In this document: positions 32,444 to 40,340 of the stretch, one piece after another | How the letters are laid out: each line of letters opens with the position of its first letter | How positions within the stretch are numbered: position 1 is the first letter of the stretch | Source: Conyzicola lurida | GTDB taxonomy: Bacteria > Actinomycetota > Actinomycetes > Actinomycetales > Microbacteriaceae | Assembly: GCF_014204935.1 (NCBI RefSeq) | Contig: NZ_JACHMJ010000001.1 | Coordinates: 3,410,001 to 3,474,000 of the forward strand | DNA: 64,000 bases | Direction of reading: 5' to 3' | Notes under the pieces: model-generated | Told to the model about the DNA's origin: nothing | Database searches by the model: none | What the model saw: only the letters and a program-made list of their open reading frames with translations | Position numbers and translations under genes: made by a program

Positions 32444-34131
32444 AGGGCGACCGCCTTTCGGTGACGCGCTTCGTCGGAGGGGACCCAGCGCAGGGCGCCG
32501 GCCACCGTGGTGACGAGCGCGAGGACGACGAGGAACGCGTGGGAGTGCCAGGCGCTCGCGATGGCCATACCGGAGGGGACGAGGATTGCGAGGGCGAACC
32601 CGATGCCGGGCACGGCGACGGCGGTCGTCAGCGCGGGCAGGCGCACCCAGGCGCGGAGTGCGGCGCCGGGGCCGACGAAGACCAGCAGCGCCACGAGCAC
32701 GGCCTGCACGGTCTCGGGGAACGGGAAGGCGGAGAGCAGACCGGCGATGCCGGCGAGGGCGGCGACCGCTCCCCAGCGGCTGAGCTGGCGGCGGCCGATC
32801 GTCAGTGGCACGGTCGGCTCGGGAGCGAGAGGGGCCGCGGCGGGCAGCGGGATGCCCCGGCCGTCGAAGCGCTGGCGGGCGTACCGGGCCGGACCCTTGA
32901 GCGCCGCGCGGAGTTCGAGCGCGCCGAGGCCCTTGACCAGGGCGGCCCAGTCGGCGTCCTCGGTGGTGACGGCTTCTGTGCGCGGGGCGGAGGAACCGCC
33001 GGCGCCGATCGAGAGCAGTCGGCGCACGCCGCCGACGCCGCGCGCGAGCACGAGGGGCAGGGTGTCGGAGTCGAGCACGAGCTTGGTCAGCCAGGCGCCG
33101 AGGCCCAGGCCGTAGCCCTCGGCCTGGGTGCGCAGGGCGCCGATGTCGGCGCGGTGGCGATGCCAGACGAGTGCCGACGGTTCGACGACGAGGGTGCCGC
33201 CCGCGAGCAGCACGCGGCTGAACATGTCGATGTCCTCGCCGCCGCCCGTGCGGGTGCCGACGCCGAACGCGGTGTCGAAGCCGCCGATGCGGGCGAGGGT
33301 GCTGCGGCGCAGGGCGAAATTCGCACCGGTGCCGAACTGGCCGACCGAGAACGGGAAGGTGGGAAGGTCGGCGGGCTTCTCGTCCATCGAGAAGACGCGC
33401 GGGGTGAGGTTGTGCGACCAGGTGACGCGCTCGTCGAAGTACGACTGCACGCGGGTGCGCAGTTCGCCGCTCGGAACCAGGCCGACGACGCAGTCGGCGT
33501 CTTCCGATCGGGCGAATCCGGCGACGAGGCCGTCGAGCCAGCCCGCGTCGACCAGGACGTCGTCGTCCGTGAAGGCGATGAACTCGCCGGTGGCGTGCGC
33601 GATGCCGGTGTTGCGGGCGCCGGCGAGGCCGGGGAACGGCTCGGTGACCAGGGTGACGCGCGGGTCGGCGAAGTGCTCGGAGACCAGGTCGGAGGTGGCC
33701 GACGTCGCCGAGGCGTTGTCGACGACCACGACGTCGAAGTTCGGGTAGTCGACGGCGAGGATCGAGGTGAGCGCGGCCGAGAGGATCGACGAGCGGTCGC
33801 GGGTGCAGATCACGACGGTGACCGAGGGGCGGCGGTCGAGGGCGGGCCGGGTCGCCGCGGCCGGGAGGGCCTCGGTCTGGGCTGCGAGTTCGGCGGGGTC
33901 GATCGTGCCGTCGGTGAGGGCGACATCGACGAAGCCGCGTACGAGCGCGCCGTCGCGCACCAGCACCCGGGCGCGCGCGTAGTCCGCGCCGCCGACGGCG
34001 ACCACGGGCAGTGCCGAGACGGATGCCGCGGCGACCTGGTTCTCGTCGACTACGCCGACCCAGCGGGCGCGGCTCGAGTCGGGTGCGCCCTCGCTGGGCA
34101 TGGGGGCGACGAGTTGCAGCTGTGCGCTCAC
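32440..34131 (-). CDS. Glycosyltransferase family 2 with C-terminal membrane region
   Basis: A 563-residue protein. Residues 1-105 form a leading domain, 106-330 the GT2 (GT-A) domain with VTVVICTRDRSSILSAAL, the metal-binding FTDDDVLVDAGWLDG, GTGANFALRRSTL and the ED motif GGGEDIDM, and residues about 455-555 hold four hydrophobic helices (AVLVALLVFVGPGAALRAWV and others). It probably adds a sugar to a lipid-linked precursor at the inner face of the membrane. Starts at GTG 34131 with a GTGA overlap. Confidence 0.88.
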   Translation of the reverse strand: MSAQLQLVAPMPSEGAPDSSRARWVGVVDENQVAAASVSALPVVAVGGADYARARVLVRDGALVRGFVDVALTDGTIDPAELAAQTEALPAAATRPALDRRPSVTVVICTRDRSSILSAALTSILAVDYPNFDVVVVDNASATSATSDLVSEHFADPRVTLVTEPFPGLAGARNTGIAHATGEFIAFTDDDVLVDAGWLDGLVAGFARSEDADCVVGLVPSGELRTRVQSYFDERVTWSHNLTPRVFSMDEKPADLPTFPFSVGQFGTGANFALRRSTLARIGGFDTAFGVGTRTGGGEDIDMFSRVLLAGGTLVVEPSALVWHRHRADIGALRTQAEGYGLGLGAWLTKLVLDSDTLPLVLARGVGGVRRLLSIGAGGSSAPRTEAVTTEDADWAALVKGLGALELRAALKGPARYARQRFDGRGIPLPAAAPLAPEPTVPLTIGRRQLSRWGAVAALAGIAGLLSAFPFPETVQAVLVALLVFVGPGAALRAWVRLPALTTAVAVPGIGFALAILVPSGMAIASAWHSHAFLVVLALVTTVAGALRWVPSDEARHRKAVAL

Positions 34132-35456
34132 GCGGACTGCCTCCTGCTCTTGAACAGGCCGGTGAGACCGACCACGGCGAGCACGACGGTGCTCAGAAGG
34201 ACGCCGACGGCAGTGCCGACGGCTCCGAAAATCGGGGTGAGGATGAAAACGGCCGGCAGCAGCACGGCGGCGCCCACGGCGTTCCATACGAGCAGCTCGG
34301 TCGTGCGGTGCTGGGCGCGCATCAGTCCGGTCCAGACCTCGAAGGCGGTACGGATGACGGAGCCGACGACGAGCAGGCCGAGCACCACGGCGCCGTCGTT
34401 CTCGACGTAGTACGGACCGAAGACGCCGAGCAGCACGGGCGAGCCGGCGATGAGCACGGCGGCGATGACCGCGACGCAGAGCAGCACGCGGCGCCACATG
34501 CGGAAGGCGATCTGGCCGCCGGAGTTGCCGCCCGCCGAGTTGATGGTGAGCGAACCGGAGACGCCGATGACGACGAGGTCGAGCACGAGGCCGATCTGGT
34601 AGCAGATGGCGAAAACGGCGCCCTGGGCGGGGCCGGCCAGCGCGGTCACGATGAACGAGAGGGAGAGGCCGATTCCGAGGTTGAGAGTGGATGACGCGCC
34701 ATCCCGAACGGTGAAAGCGAGGAACTTCGCACGCAGGTCGGCGAGGGACGGGGTCTCGGCGGGGTCCGGCTCGAGGTCGAGCGTGCGCTCGCGGCGGTTC
34801 AGGGCGCGCGGAAGCACCACGACGTTGACGACGATGACCGCGATCAGGGCGGGGACGATCGCGGAGACGAGCATCGGGTGCTCGGAGGTGCCGACGACGG
34901 CGACGATGGCGGGCAGCAGCCCGAGCTTGAGGATGTTGGCGGGGGCGTTGATCCAGAGCGCCATGCGCATCTCGCCGAGGCCGGAGAGGGTGGTGTCCTT
35001 GACGACGAACAGCGACCACATCGTCGTGGTGGCCATAACGGCGAGGACGGTGACGACCGGGGAGAGGCCGGTGTCGATGACGAGGGTGACGAGGACGCCG
35101 GCGACGAGGCCGGTGCCGAGGCCGAGGCCGACGACGAGGCGGTAGGCGAGGCCGATCACGCTCTGCGCGAGGCGTTGGCTCATCGGGAGGGTGGCGAGCA
35201 GGGCGTTGCCGGCGCCGGTGGCGGCGACGGCGGCGGCCGCGGTGATGATGGAGAAGATCGCGGTGTCGACGCCGAGGGTCTCGGGCGGCACGACGCGGGC
35301 GGCGACGATCCAGAAGGCGAAACCGGCGAGGGAGGTGACGCCGTAGTTGCCGAGGATCCAGAGCGAATCGCGGGTGACCTTGTTGCTGAGCAGGTTCGCG
35401 GCGGCGACCGTCGGGGCGACGGAGGGCGCCACGGGCGCGGTGACGTGGTCGGTCAC
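34128..35456 (-). CDS. Wzx/MATE-like polysaccharide flippase
   Basis: A 442-residue membrane protein with about 12 helices, starting after a short Ala/Pro-rich head: SLWILGNYGVTSLAGFAFWI, then TLGVDTAIFSIITAAAAVAATG, and near the end GLMRAQHRTTELLVWNAVGA and PIFGAVGTAVGVLLST. The pattern is that of the MOP superfamily polysaccharide exporters, which move lipid-linked repeat units outward. Its location amid glycosyltransferases supports this. GTG start overlaps the upstream stop. Confidence 0.83.
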   Translation of the reverse strand: MTDHVTAPVAPSVAPTVAAANLLSNKVTRDSLWILGNYGVTSLAGFAFWIVAARVVPPETLGVDTAIFSIITAAAAVAATGAGNALLATLPMSQRLAQSVIGLAYRLVVGLGLGTGLVAGVLVTLVIDTGLSPVVTVLAVMATTTMWSLFVVKDTTLSGLGEMRMALWINAPANILKLGLLPAIVAVVGTSEHPMLVSAIVPALIAVIVVNVVVLPRALNRRERTLDLEPDPAETPSLADLRAKFLAFTVRDGASSTLNLGIGLSLSFIVTALAGPAQGAVFAICYQIGLVLDLVVIGVSGSLTINSAGGNSGGQIAFRMWRRVLLCVAVIAAVLIAGSPVLLGVFGPYYVENDGAVVLGLLVVGSVIRTAFEVWTGLMRAQHRTTELLVWNAVGAAVLLPAVFILTPIFGAVGTAVGVLLSTVVLAVVGLTGLFKSRRQSA

Positions 35457-36418
35457 GAAGCTGCCCCTTCCAGCTGTCGGGCGCTGTCATCCGCGGCGGC
35501 TGTCGCGACCTTCCCGAGCGTACCGCGGGCGTAGCCGGCCGCGACGAAAGCGAAGGTGAGGACGATGGCGGCGGCGCTGGCGAGGTTGCCGCGGCCGAGC
35601 TCGCGGGCGATTCCCCTGGGCAGCACGGTGCGGGTGTACGCCGCCTCGGTGCCGAGCGACGACTTCATGCCGAGCATTCTGCTCAGCGCGGCCTTGGAGA
35701 TGCCCTCGGAGTAGCCGCGGCGCAGCAGGTAGCTCCAGCTGAGGCGGTTCTCGGTGACGCGGTGGTTCACTCGGGCGGCCGGTTCGAACACGATCCGGGC
35801 GGACTGCTCTCTGGCCGTCATCCGGATGCACGCCTCGGTCTCTTCGCAGCCCAGGGGCAGAGTGCCGACGCGGCCCATGTCGGGGTTGAAGCCGCCGACG
35901 GCGGTGATCGCGGTGCGACGGAACGTCATGTTGCAGCCCATGAGGTTGCGGACGTCTGCCTGAGTGGTCGGCTGGCCCTGATAGGTGCAGCCGACCACCC
36001 AGAGGAGCTCGGGTGGCAGCGTCGACGGCGCCTGGCCGTCGGGCCACACGGGCAGGGCGCTGCCGCCGACCCCGACGACGGTCGGGTCCGTGTAGGGGGC
36101 GAGCAGCAGTTCTAGCCAGTTCTCGGATGCCGCGGCGGCATCGTCGTCGAGGAACGCGACGATCTCGCCCGTGGCCCGGGCGATGCCGGTGTTGCGGGCG
36201 CCCGAGAGTCCCTGGCGTTGTTCATTGGTGATGACGGTGTGCTGGGGCCACGCGTCGACCGCGCGGCGCAGCAGCGCCGGCTCGTGGTCGATGACGACGA
36301 TCAGCTCGCTGGCGACGCTCTGCCGTTCGACCGAGGTCACCGCCGCCGCCAGGTCGTCCCAGCGGATCTGGGTGTACGCGCAGATGATGACCGAAGTCGA
36401 CGGGTAACCGCTGCTCAC
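35453..36418 (-). CDS. Glycosyltransferase family 2
   Basis: A 321-residue GT-A enzyme. After the GTG come SSGYPSTSVIICAYTQIRWD (nucleotide-binding strand), QGLSGARNTGIARATGEIV, the metal-binding FLDDDAAAASENWLELLL, MGCNMTFRRTAITAVGGFN, and GCEETEACIRM with the catalytic-base acidic pair. A single hydrophobic helix near the C-terminus (SAAAIVLTFAFVAAGYARG) could anchor it to the membrane. Coupled at both ends by GTGA overlaps. Confidence 0.88.
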   Translation of the reverse strand: MSSGYPSTSVIICAYTQIRWDDLAAAVTSVERQSVASELIVVIDHEPALLRRAVDAWPQHTVITNEQRQGLSGARNTGIARATGEIVAFLDDDAAAASENWLELLLAPYTDPTVVGVGGSALPVWPDGQAPSTLPPELLWVVGCTYQGQPTTQADVRNLMGCNMTFRRTAITAVGGFNPDMGRVGTLPLGCEETEACIRMTAREQSARIVFEPAARVNHRVTENRLSWSYLLRRGYSEGISKAALSRMLGMKSSLGTEAAYTRTVLPRGIARELGRGNLASAAAIVLTFAFVAAGYARGTLGKVATAAADDSARQLEGAAS

Positions 36419-37296
36419 GCAGCATCCTCGAGCGAACGAACCGCGGTGGCGACGTCGGCGGCGCGGATGACGCGCTCGGCCTTCGGGGTGCGCGCGCGGA
36501 AGTTGCTCGGGAGGGTCGCGGCCGCGGCGCGCTTGATGCTGGACCAGCGGCGACGCTCGTCGAGGATCGTCTTGAGCACGCGGAGGCCGTCGGTGACCGC
36601 GTTCAGGTTGCTGACGCCGTGGATGCGCAGCTTCTCGACGCTGGGGACCTCGGTGATGGCGAGCTCGGCGGCGACGATGCGGCAGTTGATGATGGTCTCG
36701 ATTTCGAAGCCGTCGCCCCACAGCATCTTTCCGTCCTCGCGACGGGGAAGCGAGGTCTCGGGCAGGTCGAGGTCGGCGACGACCTTGGTCCAGAAGGCGT
36801 TGTAGCCGTAGCAGAGGTCGGTGTACCTAGTGCCGAGGAGGATGTTGGTGAAGGTGCTGAGGCCCCAGTTGCCGATGCGGCGGATGACGGTGATGTCCTC
36901 GCTGCCGCCACCGGCCATGAAGCGCGTGCCCTTGGCGAAGTCAGCGCCGGCGACGAGCGCGTCGACGTAGGCCGGGATCTCGTCGGCGTCGGCCGAACCG
37001 TCGGCGTCGAACATCACGATGATGTCGCCCGTGACCGCGGCGAAACCGCAGGCGAGCGCGTTGCCCTTGCCGGTGCGGGTCTGCTTGACCACGACGATCT
37101 CGGGCATGACGCGAAGGGCGGTCTCGATCGTGTCGTCCACCGAATTGCCGTCAACTAGAATCACCTCGTGAACCGGGGGGAGCTTCTCCAGGATCACCTC
37201 GAGGTTGCGCGCTTCGTTGCGGGCAGGGATCACGATGCTGACGCGGGGCGTGGTACCCGTGAACGGGTACTTGGCTGCGGTGGCGATGGTGTTCAT
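36415..37296 (-). CDS. Glycosyltransferase family 2, polyprenol-phosphate sugar transferase-like
   Basis: A 293-residue GT-A enzyme and first gene of the minus-strand operon. Motifs: VSIVIPARNEARNLEVIL, ILVDGNSVDDTIETAL, TGKGNALACGFAAVTGD, the metal-binding MFDADGSADADEIP, and RIGNWGLSTFTNILLGTRYT then DLCYGYNAF, as in dolichol-phosphate mannose synthase relatives. No membrane helices follow, so it likely makes a lipid-linked sugar donor. I chose ATG 37296 because GGAA lies 7 nt upstream. Confidence 0.88.
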   Translation of the reverse strand: MNTIATAAKYPFTGTTPRVSIVIPARNEARNLEVILEKLPPVHEVILVDGNSVDDTIETALRVMPEIVVVKQTRTGKGNALACGFAAVTGDIIVMFDADGSADADEIPAYVDALVAGADFAKGTRFMAGGGSEDITVIRRIGNWGLSTFTNILLGTRYTDLCYGYNAFWTKVVADLDLPETSLPRREDGKMLWGDGFEIETIINCRIVAAELAITEVPSVEKLRIHGVSNLNAVTDGLRVLKTILDERRRWSSIKRAAAATLPSNFRARTPKAERVIRAADVATAVRSLEDAA

Positions 37297-37382
37297 GGTG
37301 TATTCCAATTCTGTGTCGGGTGCAGACTGGGGGGACCGAACTACCGGGTAAGCAAGCGGTCCACGACGCTGAGGAGGGGTGA

Positions 37383-37688
37383 ATGAGCATCAACGTATTG
37401 GGGCTTTTCCGCCCCCGCAACTTGCCCCTTTCGGGGGCGTTCAGAACCTCAAGATCGCTACTGGGAGGCCTCTTTCAGGCCGCCGCGACACCCCGCGACG
37501 ATGCCCCTCTACTGCACCTGGTTCCGCCCATGCCCGGCGAATCCACGCCGTCGTCGGCCGAGGACGGCGACGACCGCCTCTGTGTCTGCGGCCACAATAG
37601 CGATGCTCACCAGCACTTTCGTCCCGGAACCGACTGCAGCCTGTGCGGCGCGAGCGAGTGCAAGAAGTACCGGCCGAAGCGCAGGTAG
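37383..37688 (+). CDS. Small Cys/His-rich protein, possible zinc ribbon
   Basis: A 101-residue protein with a basic N-terminal part (LFRPRNLPLSGAFRTSRSLL) and a C-terminal cluster of five Cys and three His: LCVCGHNSDAHQHFRPG, then DCSLCGASECKKYRP. The spacing suggests a treble-clef or ribbon metal site. GAGGAGG ends 7 nt before the ATG at 37383. It faces away from the polysaccharide operon with an 86-bp gap. An internal ATG near 37530 would keep only the Cys-rich half. Family not recognised. Confidence 0.65.
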   Translation: MSINVLGLFRPRNLPLSGAFRTSRSLLGGLFQAAATPRDDAPLLHLVPPMPGESTPSSAEDGDDRLCVCGHNSDAHQHFRPGTDCSLCGASECKKYRPKRR

Positions 37689-37689
37689 C

Positions 37690-37710
37690 CCCCGCGTTCA
37701 CCCTCGCGGG
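37690..37710 (+). terminator. Stem-loop after the Cys-rich gene
   Basis: CCCGCG and CGCGGG arms enclose an 8-nt loop just after the stop. No T tract. The rest of 37711-37872 shows nothing recognisable. Confidence 0.45.
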
Positions 37711-37872
37711 TTGGGTCCGTCTCAGCGGGGCGCCGACCCGATGTCACGGGCCGATTTCGCGCCCCTCTTGAGGTGATCTTGAGGGAACGCTTGGCCACTT
37801 TTTGGGGTTTCTTTGCAATCCGATCGGCGCTCGGCGACGGGGTGTGACCCGTCCGGGGCCGGGCCGGAATAC

Positions 37873-37935
37873 GTGGAGCGGATGACGGGAATCGAACCCG
37901 CGCTATCAGCTTGGGAAGCTGAATTATGCCATTCT
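37873..37935 (-). pseudogene. Partial tRNA-Gly copy (att-site remnant)
   Basis: Positions 37873-37923 are identical to 40162-40212: the CCA end, T arm, variable loop and anticodon stem-loop of tRNA-Gly. Beyond 37923 the match continues only weakly (D-loop-like TGCCATT) and no proper acceptor partner follows, so the gene cannot fold into a full tRNA. Confidence 0.8.
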
Positions 37936-38035
37936 CGTCCCTTACCATTTCCCTACGATCCCGCACCAAATCAACTTTTGAGCCGGATCGAGTGAGCACC
38001 ATTGAGCGCTGGATACTGTCACGCTCCCGTCTTAG

Positions 38036-38055
38036 TGTCACGGATCTGTCACGGA
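38036..38055. repeat. Tandem TGTCACGGA words near the island boundary
   Basis: TGTCACGGA occurs at 38036-38044 and 38047-38055, and again at 39023-39031; a seven-base variant (TGTCACG) lies near 38018. The surrounding sequence of the second and third copies is also alike (GTTGAGCGTGATTGC versus ACTGATCGCAATTGC). These may be arm-type recombinase sites or remnants of a duplication. Confidence 0.55.
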
Positions 38056-38134
38056 GTTGAGCGTGATTGCTCGCAAGGAATCTACGAGACCCCGCACTTC
38101 GCGCCCGAAGTGAGATCTTCTTTAGACTGGCGCA

Positions 38135-39001
38135 GTGCGCAGCGACGATTTTTGGAACACCGTTCATAACTCGTGGGGCATCAATACAACTCTCAACACC
38201 GCCTTGCTGGATTCGATTACTCGTGGTCCAGTCGCTGAGTTTTCGGACATCGAAATTGCGGTGGCCCTAGCTCGGTTGGCCCACGAAGAGTTTCAGGAGT
38301 TCGGGACCAGCGCCCATCAGGCGGCGACCGAACCGGGGTCGCGTTCCATCCTCACAGCCCTTCGCGCCGTCACCCGCCGCCTTGGAATCCCCTTCGATCC
38401 GCCGTTCACGGACTTCACCAGATTCCGCACCTACTGGATAGGACAAGGAGCGGCGGGGGCCGGGGGCTGGCAAGCGCGGCGCGAGATCCTCGACCGAATA
38501 TTCGAGCCACTTCACTCGGCGCTCGCTCTTCGCGAAGCTGGTTCCATCCAGTCCACCTTGGCGGAGCCAATCTCGCCCCACAGAGTAACCGGATGGCCGC
38601 GCGTGGATGAGGAGATTGCCGAGTTGCGTCGTCACTTTGAGATCGCAACCTCGCCACAGGATTATCGAAACATCGGCAACGACTGTGTGACCGTGTTGGA
38701 GGCCATCAGCGCTGTTGCATACGATCATGCGATCCACGGACGCGAAGGACAGCCAGAGCCGCCCGTAGCGAGCACGAAAGAGCGGCTCGACCGCTTTGTT
38801 GAAGTGTCAATAGTCGGCGCCGAAAATGCACCCATCCGCAAGGTCGCGCGGGCAGTGATCGAACTAGCCCAGGCTGTGAAACACCGGCCAGCGGGCAACA
38901 GGCGGGATGCCGGTATCGCAGCGGATGCAGCCATTCAGCTCGCAAATCTTTTGCGACGAGCGCAAGAAACACCAGCATCGGCTCCGCCCCTTAATCGCTA
39001 G
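38135..39001 (+). CDS. Island protein of unknown function, Abi-like C-terminal region
   Basis: A 288-residue soluble protein. The N-terminal half (RSDDFWNTVHNSWGINTTLN, then DIEIAVALARLAHEEFQEFG) is helical. The C-terminal half (YRNIGNDCVTVLEAISAVAY to AADAAIQLANLLRRAQE) is an all-helical segment resembling in style the C-terminal domain of abortive-infection and HEPN-type proteins, but without a clear RX4-6H motif. TAGACT (38123-38128) 6 nt before the GTG gives a leaderless start. G+C is lower than in flanking genes. A defence role is only a hypothesis from the island context. Confidence 0.65.
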   Translation: MRSDDFWNTVHNSWGINTTLNTALLDSITRGPVAEFSDIEIAVALARLAHEEFQEFGTSAHQAATEPGSRSILTALRAVTRRLGIPFDPPFTDFTRFRTYWIGQGAAGAGGWQARREILDRIFEPLHSALALREAGSIQSTLAEPISPHRVTGWPRVDEEIAELRRHFEIATSPQDYRNIGNDCVTVLEAISAVAYDHAIHGREGQPEPPVASTKERLDRFVEVSIVGAENAPIRKVARAVIELAQAVKHRPAGNRRDAGIAADAAIQLANLLRRAQETPASAPPLNR

Positions 39002-39169
39002 CCCCGGTTAGACATCCGAATCTGTCACGGAACTGATCGCAATTGCGCGCAGGTTGTGTCATGAGCCAGTTCCGGCGTAGAACCATCACGACCACCACAT
39101 GTCGTTCAAATGCTCCAGATCTCTCCGGCGACTCTCTATCGTGCTGGCGGATTGGGTGAGCGGGCTTGG

Positions 39170-39898
39170 CTACGTTTCTTCCTCGCTGGCATCCCACTTA
39201 ATGAACTCATCTAGGAAGCTCAACGTCGCACCTCGGTCACGGGGCGCGTTGATTGCTTTCGTAGCGTCCGAATCGCTCATGGCGAGGACTTTCGCCCTGA
39301 GCCTCGCGGGAACTGTGTATGACGTGTACCTGTACGCGGATTCGACGAGCTGTTCCACTGCGTGCTGGAGCGGTCGGTCCCCGACGATATTGATTGGTTC
39401 TATGTAGTCCCACCAATCGTATGTCCTCTTGAACTGTCGTCTCAATGCGCTCGGATTTGCGAAACTGAAGTCAAGTCGAACGTGAAAGGCATATGCGTCG
39501 ATACCCCCGATGTAGGGCGCGGGAGAATCAAGCACTGCTTCCGTCAGTCCCAACGCTGATCGATCGAAGGCATGACTGTGGCCCGGTTTTAGATCCGGAA
39601 TTGAAACCGAGGCGATATTTTCGGCGCTCCAAGGCGAGATCCCAATGGTGTCTCGCTTCCGGCTTAGCCGAATGCCGCGGTAAGTCGTGGTCCCATAATT
39701 GGTGACTCTAATCAATGAGTCTTCGTCCTCACGGGTGATCAGAACTGGATGCTGCATATCGTCCGCGGGACCGCTTTCGACCCACCTTTTCCATCGAGAT
39801 TGCAGACGCCTAACTCCGCCGCGAATGACCCATTCCAGGAAGAGCGTGATCGGTGCACCGACAACGGCACCTATCAAGATGAGGACAAGTTCGTTCAT
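39170..39898 (-). CDS. Island protein of unknown function with one N-terminal membrane helix
   Basis: A 242-residue protein beginning NELVLILIGAVVGAPITLFL, a single membrane helix, followed by a basic stretch (RGGVRRLQSRWKRW) and a soluble domain rich in beta-like segments (DSLIRVTNYGTTTYRGIRLS) and ending in a helical, acidic tail (LDEFIKWDASEEET). No family recognised. It is the most A+T-rich gene of the window. It converges on the other island gene; 168 bp lie between them. Confidence 0.62.
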   Translation of the reverse strand: MNELVLILIGAVVGAPITLFLEWVIRGGVRRLQSRWKRWVESGPADDMQHPVLITREDEDSLIRVTNYGTTTYRGIRLSRKRDTIGISPWSAENIASVSIPDLKPGHSHAFDRSALGLTEAVLDSPAPYIGGIDAYAFHVRLDFSFANPSALRRQFKRTYDWWDYIEPINIVGDRPLQHAVEQLVESAYRYTSYTVPARLRAKVLAMSDSDATKAINAPRDRGATLSFLDEFIKWDASEEET

Positions 39899-40162
39899 CT
39901 GGAAAGAATGGCAGATTCAGCTGTCGCTGAAGCTCCGTTAGTGCATCTCCCGGGCGAGTGACTGAACACAGCGCGGAAAGCGAGCAGGCTGCCACTGCCC
40001 CAACGTGTCACCTAAGGTTGCGGCCATGGAAATTTCTCATGGATCACCGTCGTGCTGGCTGTTTTGCCCACGATCGCCGTACTCGTAGGATCGGCGATCA
40101 ACGATGCGGCCAACGCCAAATCCCAGCGTGCGCAACGAGCGGAACCGGGGCACGTATATGTG

Positions 40163-40236
40163 TGGAGCGGATGACGGGAATCGAACCCGCGCTATCAGCT
40201 TGGGAAGCTGAAGTTCTGCCATTGAACTACATCCGC
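40163..40236 (-). tRNA. tRNA-Gly (anticodon CCC)
   Basis: A complete cloverleaf can be drawn: acceptor GCGGATG/CATCCGC, D stem GTTC/GAAC, anticodon stem TCAGC/GCTGA with loop TTCCCAA (anticodon CCC), 5-nt variable loop, and T arm GCGGG/CCCGT with loop TTCGATT. The discriminator T and CCA are encoded. It reads the Gly codon GGG. Its 3' end is the attachment site of the adjacent island. Confidence 0.95.
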
Positions 40237-40327
40237 GTGCGCCGCCCGACATCGGCGGCTCGACTGCCAGTGTACCGGCCGGGCTTTGAGCCGCGCGGTC
40301 TCGACAAGCTCGACCGACGAGAGTAAA

Positions 40328-40333
40328 TAGACT
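40328..40333 (+). promoter_or_regulatory. -10 element of dcd
   Basis: TAGACT stands 7 nt before the ATG of dcd with no ribosome binding site between, indicating a leaderless mRNA. Confidence 0.55.
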
Positions 40334-40340
40334 GTCAGCC

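Larger units (their letters stand above)
37873..40236. mobile_element. Small genomic island at the 3' end of tRNA-Gly(CCC)
   Basis: An intact tRNA-Gly at 40163-40236 has a 51-bp identical copy of its 3' part at 37873-37923, in the same orientation and downstream of the tRNA 3' end. This is the classical geometry left by site-specific integration into a tRNA 3' end. The segment between has visibly lower G+C than its neighbours, two genes of unknown function (38135-39001 plus, 39170-39898 minus), and no integrase, transposase or phage gene. It looks like a degenerate or satellite element that lost or never had its own integrase. Confidence 0.72.

Noticed and set aside
40052-40190. Short hydrophobic reading (VLAVLPTIAVLVGSAIND) next to the tRNA-Gly
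   Set aside because: About 40 codons, no ribosome site, and it runs into the tRNA gene. It may be a decayed gene end of the island, but evidence is too thin for a feature.
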